From contig JAJFPB010000005.1 in the NCBI GenBank assembly GCA_020881915.1, positions 248,001 through 312,000 on the forward strand: a DNA stretch of 64,000 nt, given 5' to 3'. This DNA comes from Paramyrothecium sp. XJ0827. Lineage: Eukaryota; Ascomycota; Sordariomycetes; Hypocreales; Stachybotryaceae. Under the pieces are notes generated by a model, which did no database searches, was not told the DNA's origin, and saw only the letters and a program-made list of their open reading frames with translations. Every line of letters begins with the position of its first letter. Position 1 is the first letter of the stretch. Shown in pieces: positions 34,438 to 44,853 of the stretch. The translations under genes and the position numbers were made by a program.

Positions 34438-35644
34438 ATGAAGTTTGGTGCTTTCCTGGCCGCCCTATTCCTGGGAGGAGCTTCCGCTCTTCCCTCTGTC
34501 TCCCGCAGCACAGACGAGAACCCGTTCCTGGGCCGAAAGCTCTACGTCAACCGAGCTTACGCCGCCAAGCTTGAACAGACTTTTGATCACTTCATTGCGG
34601 CCAATGACACCCTTAACGCCTTGAAGACCCGCACAGTCCAGGAAACCGGCAGCTTCGTCTGGATTTCTAGCATTTCCGGCCTTGGTGGACTCGATCTTGC
34701 CATCTCCTCCGCCCGTGCTGAGCAGCGCCAGGGCGGTGTCAAGCAGATCGTCGGCCTCGTCCTCTATGATTTGCCCGACAGAGATTGCAGCGCTGGCGAA
34801 AGTGCCGGCGAGTTGACTGGCCGCGACGGTCTGCGTCGGTACAAGGACGAATACGTCAACGCTTGGTACGACAGACTTCGACAGGCCTCTGACCTTACCT
34901 TCGCGGTTACTGTCGAGCCCGACGCCATAGGTAACATGGTAACCGGCCAAGGTGTTCCCTTCTGTGCCGAGGCACGCCCTATTCAGGAGGAGGGTATCGC
35001 CTATGCCCTGAAAAAGCTGCAGCTTCCCAATGTCCATCTCTACGTGGATGCCTCTCACGGTGGATGGCTGGGCTGGGCCGACAATCTCCCTCTTGGTATG
35101 TCCTATGATTCAGTATAGGGTTCAATTACTAACGAACGCAGCTGCTGCGCAATTCGCCAAGATCCTGAAGCTGGCTGGCGACAAGGTCAAGATCCGAGGT
35201 TTCGCTACCAATGTCTCTAACTACAACCCTTTCAAGGCTGTCATCCGCGAGGACTACACCGAGTGGTCTCCTTCGTGGGATGAGGACCACTACACCCAGT
35301 CCCTGGCTGTGGAACTGGAGAAGGTGGGCCTCCCTACCAACTTCATTGTCGACCAAGGCCGCGTGCACCTCCCTGGAGCCCGTAAGGAATGGGGTGAGTG
35401 GTGCAACGTCAACCCTGCTGGTCTCGGAAGCCCCGAGAGGACAGAGACAGACAACCCCCTTGTTGATGCCCTTGTCTGGATCAAGCCTCCCGGTGAGAGT
35501 GATGGAAGATGCGGTCTGGCGGGTGCTCCCGGAGCGGGTGCTTGGTTCAACGACTATACCGTCATGTTGGTTGAGAATGCGTCAGAGGATATCAAGCCTG
35601 CCGCATCACTTGAGAAGCCCACGAAGCCATGGTGGCCTCAGTAA
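34438..35644 (+). CDS. GH6 beta-glucanase (cellobiohydrolase II/endoglucanase type), no CBM
   Basis: Two exons, 34438-35095 and 35142-35644 (intron 46 nt, CTAAC branch), encode 386 residues. The signal peptide is MKFGAFLAALFLGGASALP. The catalytic domain follows almost directly: QTGSFVWISSISG-like region, LVLYDLPDRDCSAGES (catalytic acid Asp), FAVTVEPDAIGNMVTG (second conserved Asp), LYVDASHGGWLGWADNL, GFATNVSNYNP, FIVDQGR and CNVNPAGLG, ending LVWIKPPGESDGRCG. Family 6 enzymes are inverting cellulases cutting beta-1,4-glucan. The classic Cel6A cellulose-binding module and Ser/Thr linker are absent at both ends, so this is a catalytic-domain-only form. Codon use is strongly C-ending, as in highly expressed secreted enzymes. 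A TATAAAA box lies 64 bases upstream. Confidence 0.93.
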
Positions 35645-36738
35645 GTGGTCTTCAGGACCCGTGGGTTTTGTACATATGAAATCAAGCTTAACGCTGAACG
35701 TATATGAGAAACTGAATGAATAGACTGGAATTTCTGGTATCTTCGGGAAATTAGCATTGCGAGGCTGGCCCCAAGATTGTGAGTAACAGTAACATCTTGA
35801 TAAATGAATCTAATAGTTTGCGGACAAACGAGAATTGGCAAGTTAGCATGAAGCAAATCCAGGACATTTGGCCCCGGCATTAACCTCAATTATGTATATG
35901 TTAGACATGTACAAATCAAGGAATCACAAAATAATTTCTCCCAGGTCAAATTAGTCCCTGGGGTAGCTACTTTGTGTGACAGGCGTGTGACTTCAAGTTA
36001 AATGTTCCAAAGAATGAACCAGTTTGTCCGTTTGTGATATTCTAAGAAGGTAATTGTTTGACATGTGTAAGTCTTGCACAAGTGAGCCGAATATTCAAAG
36101 CAGTGAAATGAGGGCTGGCATGCATGAACGATTGCAATGGGTGAGATGAAAGTCGGTCGATCAACACCCTTGGCAGTCGCAATCAGTGGATTTGTCACAG
36201 CGAGGCACATTCTTCACGCATGAGCTGAAAGCGAGGAAGCGTCAGGCAAAACTGCTGCGACGTTTCGATGCTGGATAACGGGCCAACTGCACCACCGTCC
36301 CAAGTCTGTGACTCTCCACAGCCGTGGAACTCTCCACAACCATGAAATAGCGAGCGCATGTTCATCCCGTGCTAATTATTTCAAGGTCATAGAACCATGG
36401 TTTTCAACAATTACATGTGGGGCTGACGGGTCTTTACGAGGATCCTGCGACAAGTCACAGCTTCCGACTCTGCTTCGTCTCATCTGCCGTTTCAGACTCA
36501 AGCGACCCGCCCCGACAGCCCGATGTTTGTCGATCATAACAGCATTGAATCCAGACGGGTTAGAATGATCGAAATATTTAGAATCTCACTATATATGTTG
36601 ACTGACTCCCACCTTCAATCGAAAGAAACCACGTCTTCCTCATCATTCAATTCACTACGACCTGGTGTCGCATTTCGCTTCTTGTACACAGAACCTTTAC
36701 ACAGAACCTTTTCACCCTAATCTCCACTCTCCTTCAAA
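35645..36738. other. Intergenic, upstream region of the BAS2-like gene
   Basis: 1.1 kb without recognisable coding sequence. A TATA-like ATATATG lies at about 36590, and an imperfect direct repeat of ACACAGAACCTTT occurs at about 36687-36711. Confidence 0.45.
36687..36711 (+). repeat. Short tandem duplication in the leader of the BAS2-like gene
   Basis: The motif ACACAGAACCTTT occurs twice in a row (ACACAGAACCTTTACACAGA...), just before the start codon at 36739. It may be a strain-variable indel in the leader. Confidence 0.6.
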
Positions 36739-37100
36739 ATGGTTAAAATTAGCATTGTCGCCGCTCTCTGTAAGGCTTTCCAGCTCTACCTATCTGCTCT
36801 TAATTAACGTTGACAGTCGCGGCTACTGTCACCGCCCTCACCCCCAACAACGCTGGCGCCAGGGATGTTGGAAATGGACAGGGCATCCAATTCACAACCG
36901 GAGGTTGTGTCAGCGATGCCGACTGCCAAGAGGGCTGCTGCGCCGGAGGAGCCACGAGCGTGACCGGCCAGGCAGCCGGGATCTGCTCGGGAATTGGCGC
37001 CGAGTTCCAAAACGGAAAGACTGGATGTGGTTTCGAGGATCCCAATGCGGCTCGCAACATTGCGGACGCCCAGGCTTTGTCTGAGCAGCAGGGCTTTTAA
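36739..37100 (+). CDS. Small secreted cysteine-rich protein similar to biotrophy-associated secreted protein 2
   Basis: Two exons, 36739-36769 and 36817-37100, separated by a 47-nt GT-AG intron (phase 1) give 104 residues. The signal peptide MVKISIVAALFAATVTA is itself split by the intron. The mature part carries six cysteines: GGCVSDADCQEGCCAGG, AAGICSGIGAE and GKTGCGFEDPNA, ending in a helix rich in A and Q (NIADAQALSEQQGF). This layout resembles the BAS2 family first described in the rice blast fungus as a biotrophy-associated secreted protein; homologues are widespread in Sordariomycetes, including saprotrophs. A structural, disulphide-bonded extracellular role is likely, but its target is not known. 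The assignment is by pattern, not by search. Confidence 0.8.
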
Positions 37101-37474
37101 GCGTGTCTCAGGCCTGTAAGAGCTGGCCTCTGCAGATGGACACCTATGACTTGATACGAGATATGAGAATAATCAATAACTTTGGAGTCATTCCAAACCT
37201 GGGCGCAGATGCGTGGCTGGAGACCTTTCCATCCTGATTAAAGTTAGACGAGTGCACGCACGAAATGAAGCATTTGATATACGAATAAATTGCGAACGAT
37301 GTGAACAACAGTGATGTTTAATGACTCTTCAAATTTTTTCTGAGCAGAAACAAAAAGGTTTTGTGAGAATGAAGCCAGCTCCAGCCAACGTGCATTTTCT
37401 ATTAGTCTCCCGTCTCGTTAGAGTCCTGTAAATGACTTCATGGATTGATCATCAGTCAAATGTGACTGTTTCTT
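37101..37474. other. Convergent intergenic gap
   Basis: 3' flanks of the BAS2-like gene and of the minus-strand relic; nothing else seen. Confidence 0.45.
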
Positions 37475-38340
37475 TTACGGGTCTTTGTACATTCCGATAG
37501 GCATGTTGACAGGGTTCCTCGCCAAAGGCGTGGGTATGCGGGTGGCTTCTTGGAAGACTTTGATAACTTGATCATCGAATCTAAAGGATTATCTCGCATG
37601 TCAGTCGACGGATTGTGATGATATAAGCGAGTAAGAGAAATCTGACCTAGCTTGGTTCATCTCCTGGCAAGCACGCATGGCATCATCCATTCTGTAGAAT
37701 GTGACCTGAGCTCGGCTACCCGTAACACGCTGTCGCATTCAGTAAGCTGTGGTTTCTTATGGATTTGAGAGACGGAATTCGTGAAATTGTACTTACCACA
37801 TTTCGAACTCTTCTATATTCTTCAAACCGAAGTTCAAGTATTTGGACGGAAGAGTACTCTGAAAGATTCCTAATTTTCTTAGCTCCTAGAATTTTGGATG
37901 CCTGCTCGGCAGAAAGGCTGCCAGAAAATATCGGCACTCTTACTCTATGCTGACCCCGCATGAGATTCCTAGGTCCCCAACCAATCGACTCCCGTGAGAA
38001 AGGCTTGGGCGTGTTCCCAATCCGGGATTGTCGGCAATTATGCTCGCATAAGTCTCTTCCGATACCGTGAACAAGTCAATTTGAATCACGGAGAACCACT
38101 AAGCTCTGTGTCAAAATGAACCCTCCGAAATAGATTGGGATCTACTTACTATAGTTCCCGATACAGCTCGATCGTGGTGTATGAGGTACTCAAGATCTTT
38201 GAGTGGTCGAATTGCCGTAGGATTCGGGTCCAACTGAACGCACTTCATGACAACCCGCTCAGTATAGGACTGATCTAGGCTTAATAGCTTGCCAACTTCC
38301 AGCATTGATCTGTGAGGGTCGACTATGCCTCTCAACCCAT
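37475..38340 (-). pseudogene. 5'-truncated remnant of a spliced gene of unknown function (RRM-like C-terminal part)
   Basis: Exons follow each other with good splice sites. 38340-38150 (GLRGIVDPHRSMLEVGKLLS ... LEYLIHHDRAVSGTI) is joined by a 51-nt intron to 38098 onward (WFSVIQIDLFTVSEETYASI). After a needed frameshift at about 37985-37950 comes VRVPIFSGSLSAEQASKIL ... RFEEYRRVRNV ending at 37797, then 37729-37647 (RVTGSRAQVTFYRMDDAMR) and 37580-37475 (FDDQVIKVFQEATRIPTPLA ... MYKDP, TAA). The block RAQVTFYRMDDAMRACQEMN resembles the end of an RNA-recognition-type fold, but the family was not recognised. The first visible exon begins at a TGCAG acceptor, with no upstream exon before the oppositely oriented relic at 38480, so the 5' part is lost. 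Confidence 0.5.
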
Positions 38341-38479
38341 CTGCAGTAATAAAGATAACGCTGAGCTTAGCAGCTGTTGAATACTACGCCATCCGAAACA
38401 TCCAGAGGAAGAGGACTCTCAGGGGTATGTAAAGGTGCTTCCCAAGCCTAGAATACGTCTGCAGCGGCCGTTTAACTGG

Positions 38480-38938
38480 TGATGCTCCCTTCACGCCCGT
38501 GTCTAGCTCGCAAAACAGGCCGCTCTATAGCTTGGGCATGTTGATGCTGGAGTTGGTCTTCGACAAGCCTATCTCATCTCTGCAGTCAGGCGATAAACTA
38601 CCGCCATTGATGCTGTGTATCGGATCCTCGAGGATGTCTGCAGGGCCAAAGGTCGAGTCTGGAGGGATATTGTCCGCACTTGTCTGTTTCACGAGCCAGC
38701 CGAATTGGACGACAGTGAGTTTCTGGGCGCCGCATGGACTAGTGTTATAAAACCTCTCGCCGCGAGACGGTCTCTGCACCTGCCCTTCCACCCGGCCACG
38801 AATATTGACACGTCCGAGCACGAATCGGCTTCACACAGCGAATATCTTGGCACCGTAATGCAATACTCTAGGCTCAGAATAGAAGAAAGTGTGGAGAGCG
38901 GTAGTCTGAGCGCGAATAATTCTTCGAATCCTGGCTAG
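38480..38938 (+). pseudogene. C-terminal relic of a DUF7580-type fungal protein, frameshifted
   Basis: One frame reads SSSQNRPLYSLGMLMLELVF then DKPISSLQSGDK. A second frame from about 38597 continues AIDAVYRILEDVCRAKGRVW, RDIVRTCLFHEPAELDDSEF and WTSVIKPLA. Joined, these match the end of the DUF7580 domain found in many fungal proteins near NLR and HET-type genes (LYSLGxLLLEL ... DxxFxxxVxxxVxxPL). A frameshift between the two parts and the missing N-terminal two thirds make this a dead fragment. Confidence 0.6.
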
Positions 38939-39318
38939 ATAGTTCCGTTTGATCTTGTTGGCTAAGTATCCTTTTTTCCTTACAGCTTGGATCACTTTAC
39001 AGGAAGTCTATTATTAGAAGTTTAAATACGAATACTATGGGTAATGAGCAGTTGCCCAACATCAGCAAGCGTTCTTAATGGACATTCAAACACCCCCGTA
39101 GATGGCTAGGACCAACCACAAAGAAGACGAATGAAGCAACATTCACCAGACATCACTTGATCTCAAGTTAATTCTCCCTCGTTTTGTGTTTAAATTGAAA
39201 TCGGCCAAACATGGCAACCATTCCTTTTAATAAAGATACGGTTTAACAGTTTTCGACCACCTCGCACTCGATTATGAGTATTATTTTCCGTTCGTGATTC
39301 ATAATCGAGTTGTGGGCT
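38939..39318. other. Convergent intergenic gap
   Basis: 3' flanks of the DUF7580 relic and the VOC gene; no further feature recognised. Confidence 0.45.
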
Positions 39319-39879
39319 TTATTGCTTTTCACTCTTTGGGGGGTGTGGATACCAGTCAAAATCCGGCTCCTCCCAGTCGTCCGAAAATTCAATCGTCTCA
39401 AAACAAGTTGCGAGCCCTTGCTCAGCTGTATCAAAGTAAACGAAATTCGTCGTCCCTTTCTTGCCCTTCCACCAGCCCTGCATGGCTGGAACAAAGCCCT
39501 TGTCTTGCATAAGCTTTTTCCTCTCCGCCATCGGTATGTCATTCATCTTGAAAGCGATGTGCTGGACGCCCTCCTGGTTGTTGTGCGCATCCAGATAATC
39601 TTGCATGATTGTCTGCCCCTTCACCGGCTGCATGATCTCGATGACTGGCTGCTCGGCGTCTGGGCTCTGGGCGAAGGCAACGAGGAGCTCGAATAGGTTA
39701 GAGCCTTCCTTGCCACGGAGTTGCTGTACGGGGACAGTATCAGAATTGAAGTTGAAGACGCGAAAAGGCCCCATGCCCAGGCGAGTCAAATTGTCCAATG
39801 TCTTGTATAGATCAGGAGTGACGATGCAAACCTCGTTAAGCGAGCCCAGCAGGGAACTAGGAGGTTGAGTTGATGACAT
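39319..39879 (-). CDS. VOC (glyoxalase/bleomycin-resistance) superfamily protein
   Basis: A single-exon gene of 186 codons starts at ATG 39879. The fold signature is two beta-alpha-beta-beta-beta modules: SLNEVCIVTPDLYKTLDNLT, GPFRVFNF and VIEIMQPV in the first, and EGVQHIAFKMNDIPMAERKK, TTNFVYFDTAEQGLATCFET in the second. VOC metalloenzymes (glyoxalase I, extradiol dioxygenases, epimerases) use H/Q, E, H, E ligands. Here E of VIEIMQP, H of QHIAF and E of CFETIEF are in place, but the usual His of the first strand (HVGIVV-type) is Asn in LNEVCIV, so metal binding may be altered or absent. No signal peptide; probably cytosolic. No operon-like partner. Function unknown. Confidence 0.82.
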   Translation of the reverse strand: MSSTQPPSSLLGSLNEVCIVTPDLYKTLDNLTRLGMGPFRVFNFNSDTVPVQQLRGKEGSNLFELLVAFAQSPDAEQPVIEIMQPVKGQTIMQDYLDAHNNQEGVQHIAFKMNDIPMAERKKLMQDKGFVPAMQGWWKGKKGTTNFVYFDTAEQGLATCFETIEFSDDWEEPDFDWYPHPPKSEKQ

Positions 39880-40903
39880 GATTATCAGCTGTATTGTGAC
39901 GAAGTGGGCAGGTCGTTGGTCAAGATAATTGTGCGAGAGTGAGGTTGGGTCATCCGGTCAAGTTGATCAACTTAATGTCCGGCTTATCTGGTGCCATTTA
40001 CGTCATTTCTACATATTCGGTAATGTCAGCCTAACTCCCTGACACCATTGAATAGTAGGTGCCTTATTCTTGTTCGTGCTATAAGTATAAGCCTTAACCT
40101 TGTCTCCACCATGATAAGTATGTGCCTGAATCCTCAACCCCGCCGTAGAGTATGTGCCTGAAAAGGGGAGACATGTTCTGGATTAATAAGAAAAAGTTTT
40201 CATGCCGGAAATTCGCGCGATCATGATATTGTGCAACGTAATTGTGACTCGGCATGACAAATTCAAGTCCTATCACTGCGGGCGTATGCGTCAGACGCAT
40301 CGCACGGCAACCACAGCAGCCCTACTCTTACAGCTGAGCAAATATCCAAAGTCTGTAGAATATGAGGTACCCTAATTGCTATGGCCATTGCCATTGCTGA
40401 ATACACTCGCACATCTCCTGAATCACATAGAAAGAGGCAACGCTGAGTGCATTACATCTTCCCAGTAAGCTATAGAAATGTTCTCTAATTCCACTATTTG
40501 TGCTGTCGTTTCAACCAAGTCGGCTACTACCGCTTCGTAAATGACGATGTCAAATAACTAGCGCTCCATAGCTGATAAATCTACCCCAAGTAAACTCCAA
40601 ATCGACCCCAAATCAATCTCTAGCGTCATATGGCTTGTCAATCCAATCTGCGCTCGCTTTTGGAGAAGGGTTCGAGAATTTCTGCTCCGAGAGTGTCAGG
40701 GTGGCTATGAAGCCGTGTTTTTTTCTTCTTCCAAATATTGAGGCTCATAATATCTAGCGGATAGAGCACGAGCAACCGTATCTTCTGCTTTATGCGTACT
40801 CCCACAGCCTTGAAGTTCCTTCTCTACACGTTCGAGAAACCAGAAGTCCTACCTTATTGTAAGATAGTCGTTTTCGACAATTGACAACTTTTCCGGTACA
40901 TTA
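39880..40903. other. Divergent intergenic region
   Basis: One kilobase between the VOC gene (minus) and an MFS transporter (plus), so it should hold both promoters. No coding sequence recognised. Confidence 0.45.
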
Positions 40904-42424
40904 ATGGCAGTCATTTCGACAACAACGACGATGGAGCCTGCCGTAGAGTCGACTCCACGGGGGCTAGCCTCAGGGTTGAGCTCTCGAAAAGGCTCAACTA
41001 GCGGTATGCCAGAGCAATTCTCCTCCTTTTTGGAGGAAATCAGCTTCATTTGCATATGCTCCATGGGCCAGCTTTTTTTCGCCATTCACCTGTCTCAAAT
41101 ATTCGTCGCTCAGCTGGCCTTGACCGAAGCCCTCGGAATTGACCCTTCCAATTCCACGTGGCTGATTGGGTCCTTCTTGGTCGCGAACGGAATCTCGGTC
41201 GTCATCTCGGGCTCCCTAGCGGACCTCATCAGCCCAAAAATTCTCACGTGTGGCGCCTTCGTATGGCTCTCCTCATGGTGCCTCGTGGGCGCATTTGCCG
41301 TCGCGCCGGATCGCGCAATTCTCTTTTTCGTTGCGCGAGCCATGGCCGGGTTGGCGGTTGGCACGTTGTGCTCTGCGGCGATGAGCATGCTAGGGAGAGT
41401 CTATCACCCTGGCCTGAGGAAAAACCGTGTCTTTTCTCTCATGGGCGCAATGATTCCGCTTGGTTTCGCTATTGGAGCTCTTCAAGGCGGTGCTTTGAGT
41501 GCACATCTGCCCTGGGTCCCAGGCTCCACCGCAATTCTGTCGCTCTTCTGCGTTGTTGCAGCCACATGGTGTATTCCATCACTTCCGGTGGAATCTTTAT
41601 CGCTCGGAGATTTTGACTACCTCGGAGCTGCTTGTGCTATGGCAGGGTGTGGTCTCCTTATTTTCGGTCTGACACAGGGCGCGCCAACACATTGGACTCC
41701 CTACACATATGCCCTCGTCATAGTTGGCGTTTCATTTCTGGTTGCGTTTGGTTTCATCGAGGGTCAGGTGAAGAGGCCGCTGATCGATAATCGGCTCTGG
41801 CGCACACCTGGCTTTGTGCCACTGATGGTGTCATATTTCCTCGGATACGGCGCATTTTCCGGTGCGTGGCATTTCTATGCGGCTCGGTTTCTTCTTACCA
41901 TCCAAGAGAGGTCTCCAATTATCGTGGCATGCTGCTTGGTGCCAGTTGGTGTGGCTGGTACTCTTGCTTCTTGGATTGTGTCCAGGCTGTTGCATCTGGT
42001 TCCAGGCCATTTCATCATGATGGGGAGCATGCTTGCGTTTGCCATTGGCCCGGCATTTTTTCTTCCACAAACTGCGGGTACACCTTATTGGGCTCTGTCA
42101 TTTCCTGGCTTTATTCTCAGCACTTTTGGACCGGATATGTCATTCGCCGCGGTGTCGGTTTTCATCACGTCAAACGTTCCCAAATCTTATCAAGGCGCTG
42201 CCGGTAGCCTCGTCATCACAGCTCAGAACCTCTCAACAGCCATTCTTGCTGCCATCGGAGACACCATTGGCGAAAATGTCACAAAGGCTCCCAATGGAGT
42301 GTTAGACTTGGCAGCTCTGCGCGCTATCTGGTGGTTGGGCTTGGCAACTGCATTGTTAGGATGTGTGATCTGCGCAGCCTTTGTCAGAATTCCACGTAGT
42401 GAAGAGAAGGAACATACAAATTGA
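40904..42424 (+). CDS. MFS transporter, DHA2-like (14-TMS) family
   Basis: An intronless gene of 506 codons from the ATG at 40904. A Ser/Thr-rich cytosolic N-terminus is followed by 13-14 hydrophobic helices. The first helix region MGQLFFAIHLSQIFVAQLAL and the segment STWLIGSFLVANGISVVISG resemble fungal aminotriazole-resistance/low-affinity ammonium transporter-like members of the DHA2 group, and motif A between helices 2 and 3 is degenerate (GSLADLISPKILTC). These are proton antiporters for drugs or small ions in the plasma membrane. It converges on a second, multi-exon MFS gene. Absence of introns contrasts with that neighbour. Substrate unknown. Confidence 0.88.
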   Translation: MAVISTTTTMEPAVESTPRGLASGLSSRKGSTSGMPEQFSSFLEEISFICICSMGQLFFAIHLSQIFVAQLALTEALGIDPSNSTWLIGSFLVANGISVVISGSLADLISPKILTCGAFVWLSSWCLVGAFAVAPDRAILFFVARAMAGLAVGTLCSAAMSMLGRVYHPGLRKNRVFSLMGAMIPLGFAIGALQGGALSAHLPWVPGSTAILSLFCVVAATWCIPSLPVESLSLGDFDYLGAACAMAGCGLLIFGLTQGAPTHWTPYTYALVIVGVSFLVAFGFIEGQVKRPLIDNRLWRTPGFVPLMVSYFLGYGAFSGAWHFYAARFLLTIQERSPIIVACCLVPVGVAGTLASWIVSRLLHLVPGHFIMMGSMLAFAIGPAFFLPQTAGTPYWALSFPGFILSTFGPDMSFAAVSVFITSNVPKSYQGAAGSLVITAQNLSTAILAAIGDTIGENVTKAPNGVLDLAALRAIWWLGLATALLGCVICAAFVRIPRSEEKEHTN

Positions 42425-43120
42425 GACCGAATATTGTCGACGTTGAGTTTGGATAAAACTTATTGCCTCAGGGCTTGTACATTAATTCGATTCAGGCCAT
42501 CGACTGTCTTGGTTTTCGGGTAGACATTCTGATGGTGTTGCGACTTTGCAACTAATGATTATCAATCCCATCTCAAAAGTTATAAAGATCTAGTTATTTC
42601 GGGAATGAGGCTGAAGAGAACTGTAGGCGCAGGGGTTTTGGTTCGATCCATTAGTCTTATGTTCCATGTTACTGAGGAGGCGAATCAGTCTTGGGTTTTT
42701 AATCATCATCACTCATCATGGCGCAGGATTCGTTGTGGTGGCAGGCTCGAATGCTGAAAGAAAAGAAAAACAAAGTCTAGATGAAAGAGAAAGGATTTTT
42801 CTGTTCCAGACCCTAACTATATGGCTACGACCATCGTACTAATTTCCTTCCAGCACATATGTTCTGCGGACATTGGTCAAGGTTCACCTCGACAAGCACG
42901 TTCGACAGTTGTGCAACAGGACAACTAAGATTGAAGTTGTGGTGTCGAAGCTTATCCACTGTCTCATCAAATCTCTCCAGTTCTCACTTCGACTACGATT
43001 CGTCAGGGTTCTCCTGGATTTTCTCCTTCACAGCAATAGTAGTCTCCCTTTCCGCTGCCTGCCGTCTCGCGGTGAAACCATCAAGCTATCCCACATTAGT
43101 GTTTGCGCTTAATCAGAATG
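42425..43120. other. Convergent intergenic gap
   Basis: 700 bases between the 3' ends of two MFS genes. Two overlapping plus-strand frames at 42859-43173 run antisense into the 3' exon of the second and are not supported. Confidence 0.5.
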
Positions 43121-44853
43121 TTATCGACCTACCCATCGAAGAAGGAAAAGCCAGCAGCCAAGGCAAACTATGACGCAAATCATAGCTATGTAGCCATTTC
43201 TCCAGTAGGGTGCGTGATCTGCCGGATATAAAACAATGCCCCAGAATGTGTACAGTAACATGCCACTAGCTACCATTGCAGCAAGGATGACACTGCGTGC
43301 GGCATCGTCTCCATCCCGTGCTGCCATAATATTCGGCCATCCGTACAACAGTGGATTGATTCCGTAGGCTGTCGCAGCCAAGTAAAGGGCGGCAAGGTTG
43401 CCAGCAACTGACATTTGCGGGATGAGAAGGACAACGGAGCTGACCGTCTGGATGGCAAGAAGCGCAAATCCCGTGGTTAAGCGCTGATCAAATTGGTCGA
43501 TTGCAGCAGCAGCCATGAATTCGGTCACTATGCCCACTGCCTGGATACCCAGGGGCATGGTGTTGATCTGAGTCTGTGTCCAGCCGTCGACCTTTCTGCG
43601 TGACTTGAGGTAGAGCAGCATGAGACCTTGTACCGAGTACGCTTGGAGCGCCGCAGAAAACAGCGAGAATCCACAGCAAATGTAGCTAGAGATGTCAGTA
43701 TTGAGAGAGGCTCATAATGCTCCTGACTCACATCGTAGGTTGGCCTAAAACTCTCTTTGTCAGGCTCCACGGCGCGATATTGTGACCGTCTTCCTTTTTG
43801 GGAGGGAGGCGACCGAGCGCGAGCTTGCGTTCCTCTTCGTTGAGGTATCTGGCCCGTGTGTTTTCAGGCAGATCTGGAAAGTAAAAATATCCGAAAAAGG
43901 CGACAGGGCAGGTGATTATGCCGTCAATGAGAAAAACCCACTGCCAGCCCTCGAGTCCTGCACGGCCATTCATAGTCCTATGAATCGCTGCCATCATGAT
44001 GCCAGCAAACATGCTGCCGGCCTGACCGGCAACGGTGAACATGGCTGTTCGCTTCGCAATCTCGTTCGGCTTGCTGCGCAGAGTTAGAGCAGCACTGCTT
44101 CAGGACCAGTCTTTACGTACTACCACGATCCCATGACATAAATGCATCCAGCGTACGTACTGGCCTCCGCAAGACCCATGAAGAATCGCAAGACGCAGAG
44201 CTGAGCGTATGTCTTGCAAGCAGCACTTGCCATCGTGAATCCGGCCCAGACCAGGACCATCGAGGGCAGCCAGATGCTGGGCCGGATCTTGTGGATGATC
44301 AGACTGTTTGGGATTTGGCCAACAAGCATACTGCAACTGTCAGCATGGTTCTTTCGGCGATGGGTTTGCCACATACCCAGCCGAGGCCATGGACAGGAGG
44401 ACATTGTAGTTACTACCAGTCAAGTTCAATGCCTCTTGGAGGCCAGCGACCTGCGAACTGTCAGTGTTACCCCCTTGAAGATACCTCTCAGAAACAAACG
44501 TAAGCATTCGCAAAGGCGGCCCTGTCTACTAAACATCAGATATTGTTGTTTGAGAGGATTCGATATACATACCGAGGTAGTTAAAGAAGTAGCTGAGGCA
44601 TGAGTATGTCTAGCTTGTCAGTCCGTAGTCTTCGACGTGGTTGGTGGACATACCAGAATGAAGAAGTCTGCTCCGGTCAGCGATGATTTCTGCCAAGTTT
44701 TCGATCTACTCACCTAATTTGCGGATCAACTTTCGTTCCTCGATGCTGGAATCTCCCCACACAAAGCTCGCGACTATGTATAAGTTAGAACAGCAGAAGG
44801 AATGGCGATCAAGAAAGTGAACCTTTGGCTTTCAGGCCAGTTACCTCCGTCAT
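43121..44853 (-). CDS. MFS transporter, anion:cation symporter (allantoate permease-like) family
   Basis: Nine exons were assembled (44853-44823, 44773-44714, 44667-44654, 44609-44573, 44525-44500, 44450-44377, 44330-44121, 44073-43732, 43685-43121), all with GT-AG introns of 44-53 nt, for 452 residues. Exon 3 is only 14 nt. The joined text reads IRKLDFFILTYSCLSYFFNY, LDRAAFANAYVAGLQEALNL, LVGQIPNSLIIHKIRPSIWL, RFFMGLAEASTYAGCIYVMG and SWYKPNEIAKRTAMFTVAGQ, the hallmark sequence of the Dal5/Tna1 group (YLDR.N..NA..xGL; PNEIAKRTAxF). Such plasma-membrane symporters import nicotinate, pantothenate, allantoate and similar carboxylates. It has about 12 helices. Confidence 0.9.
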
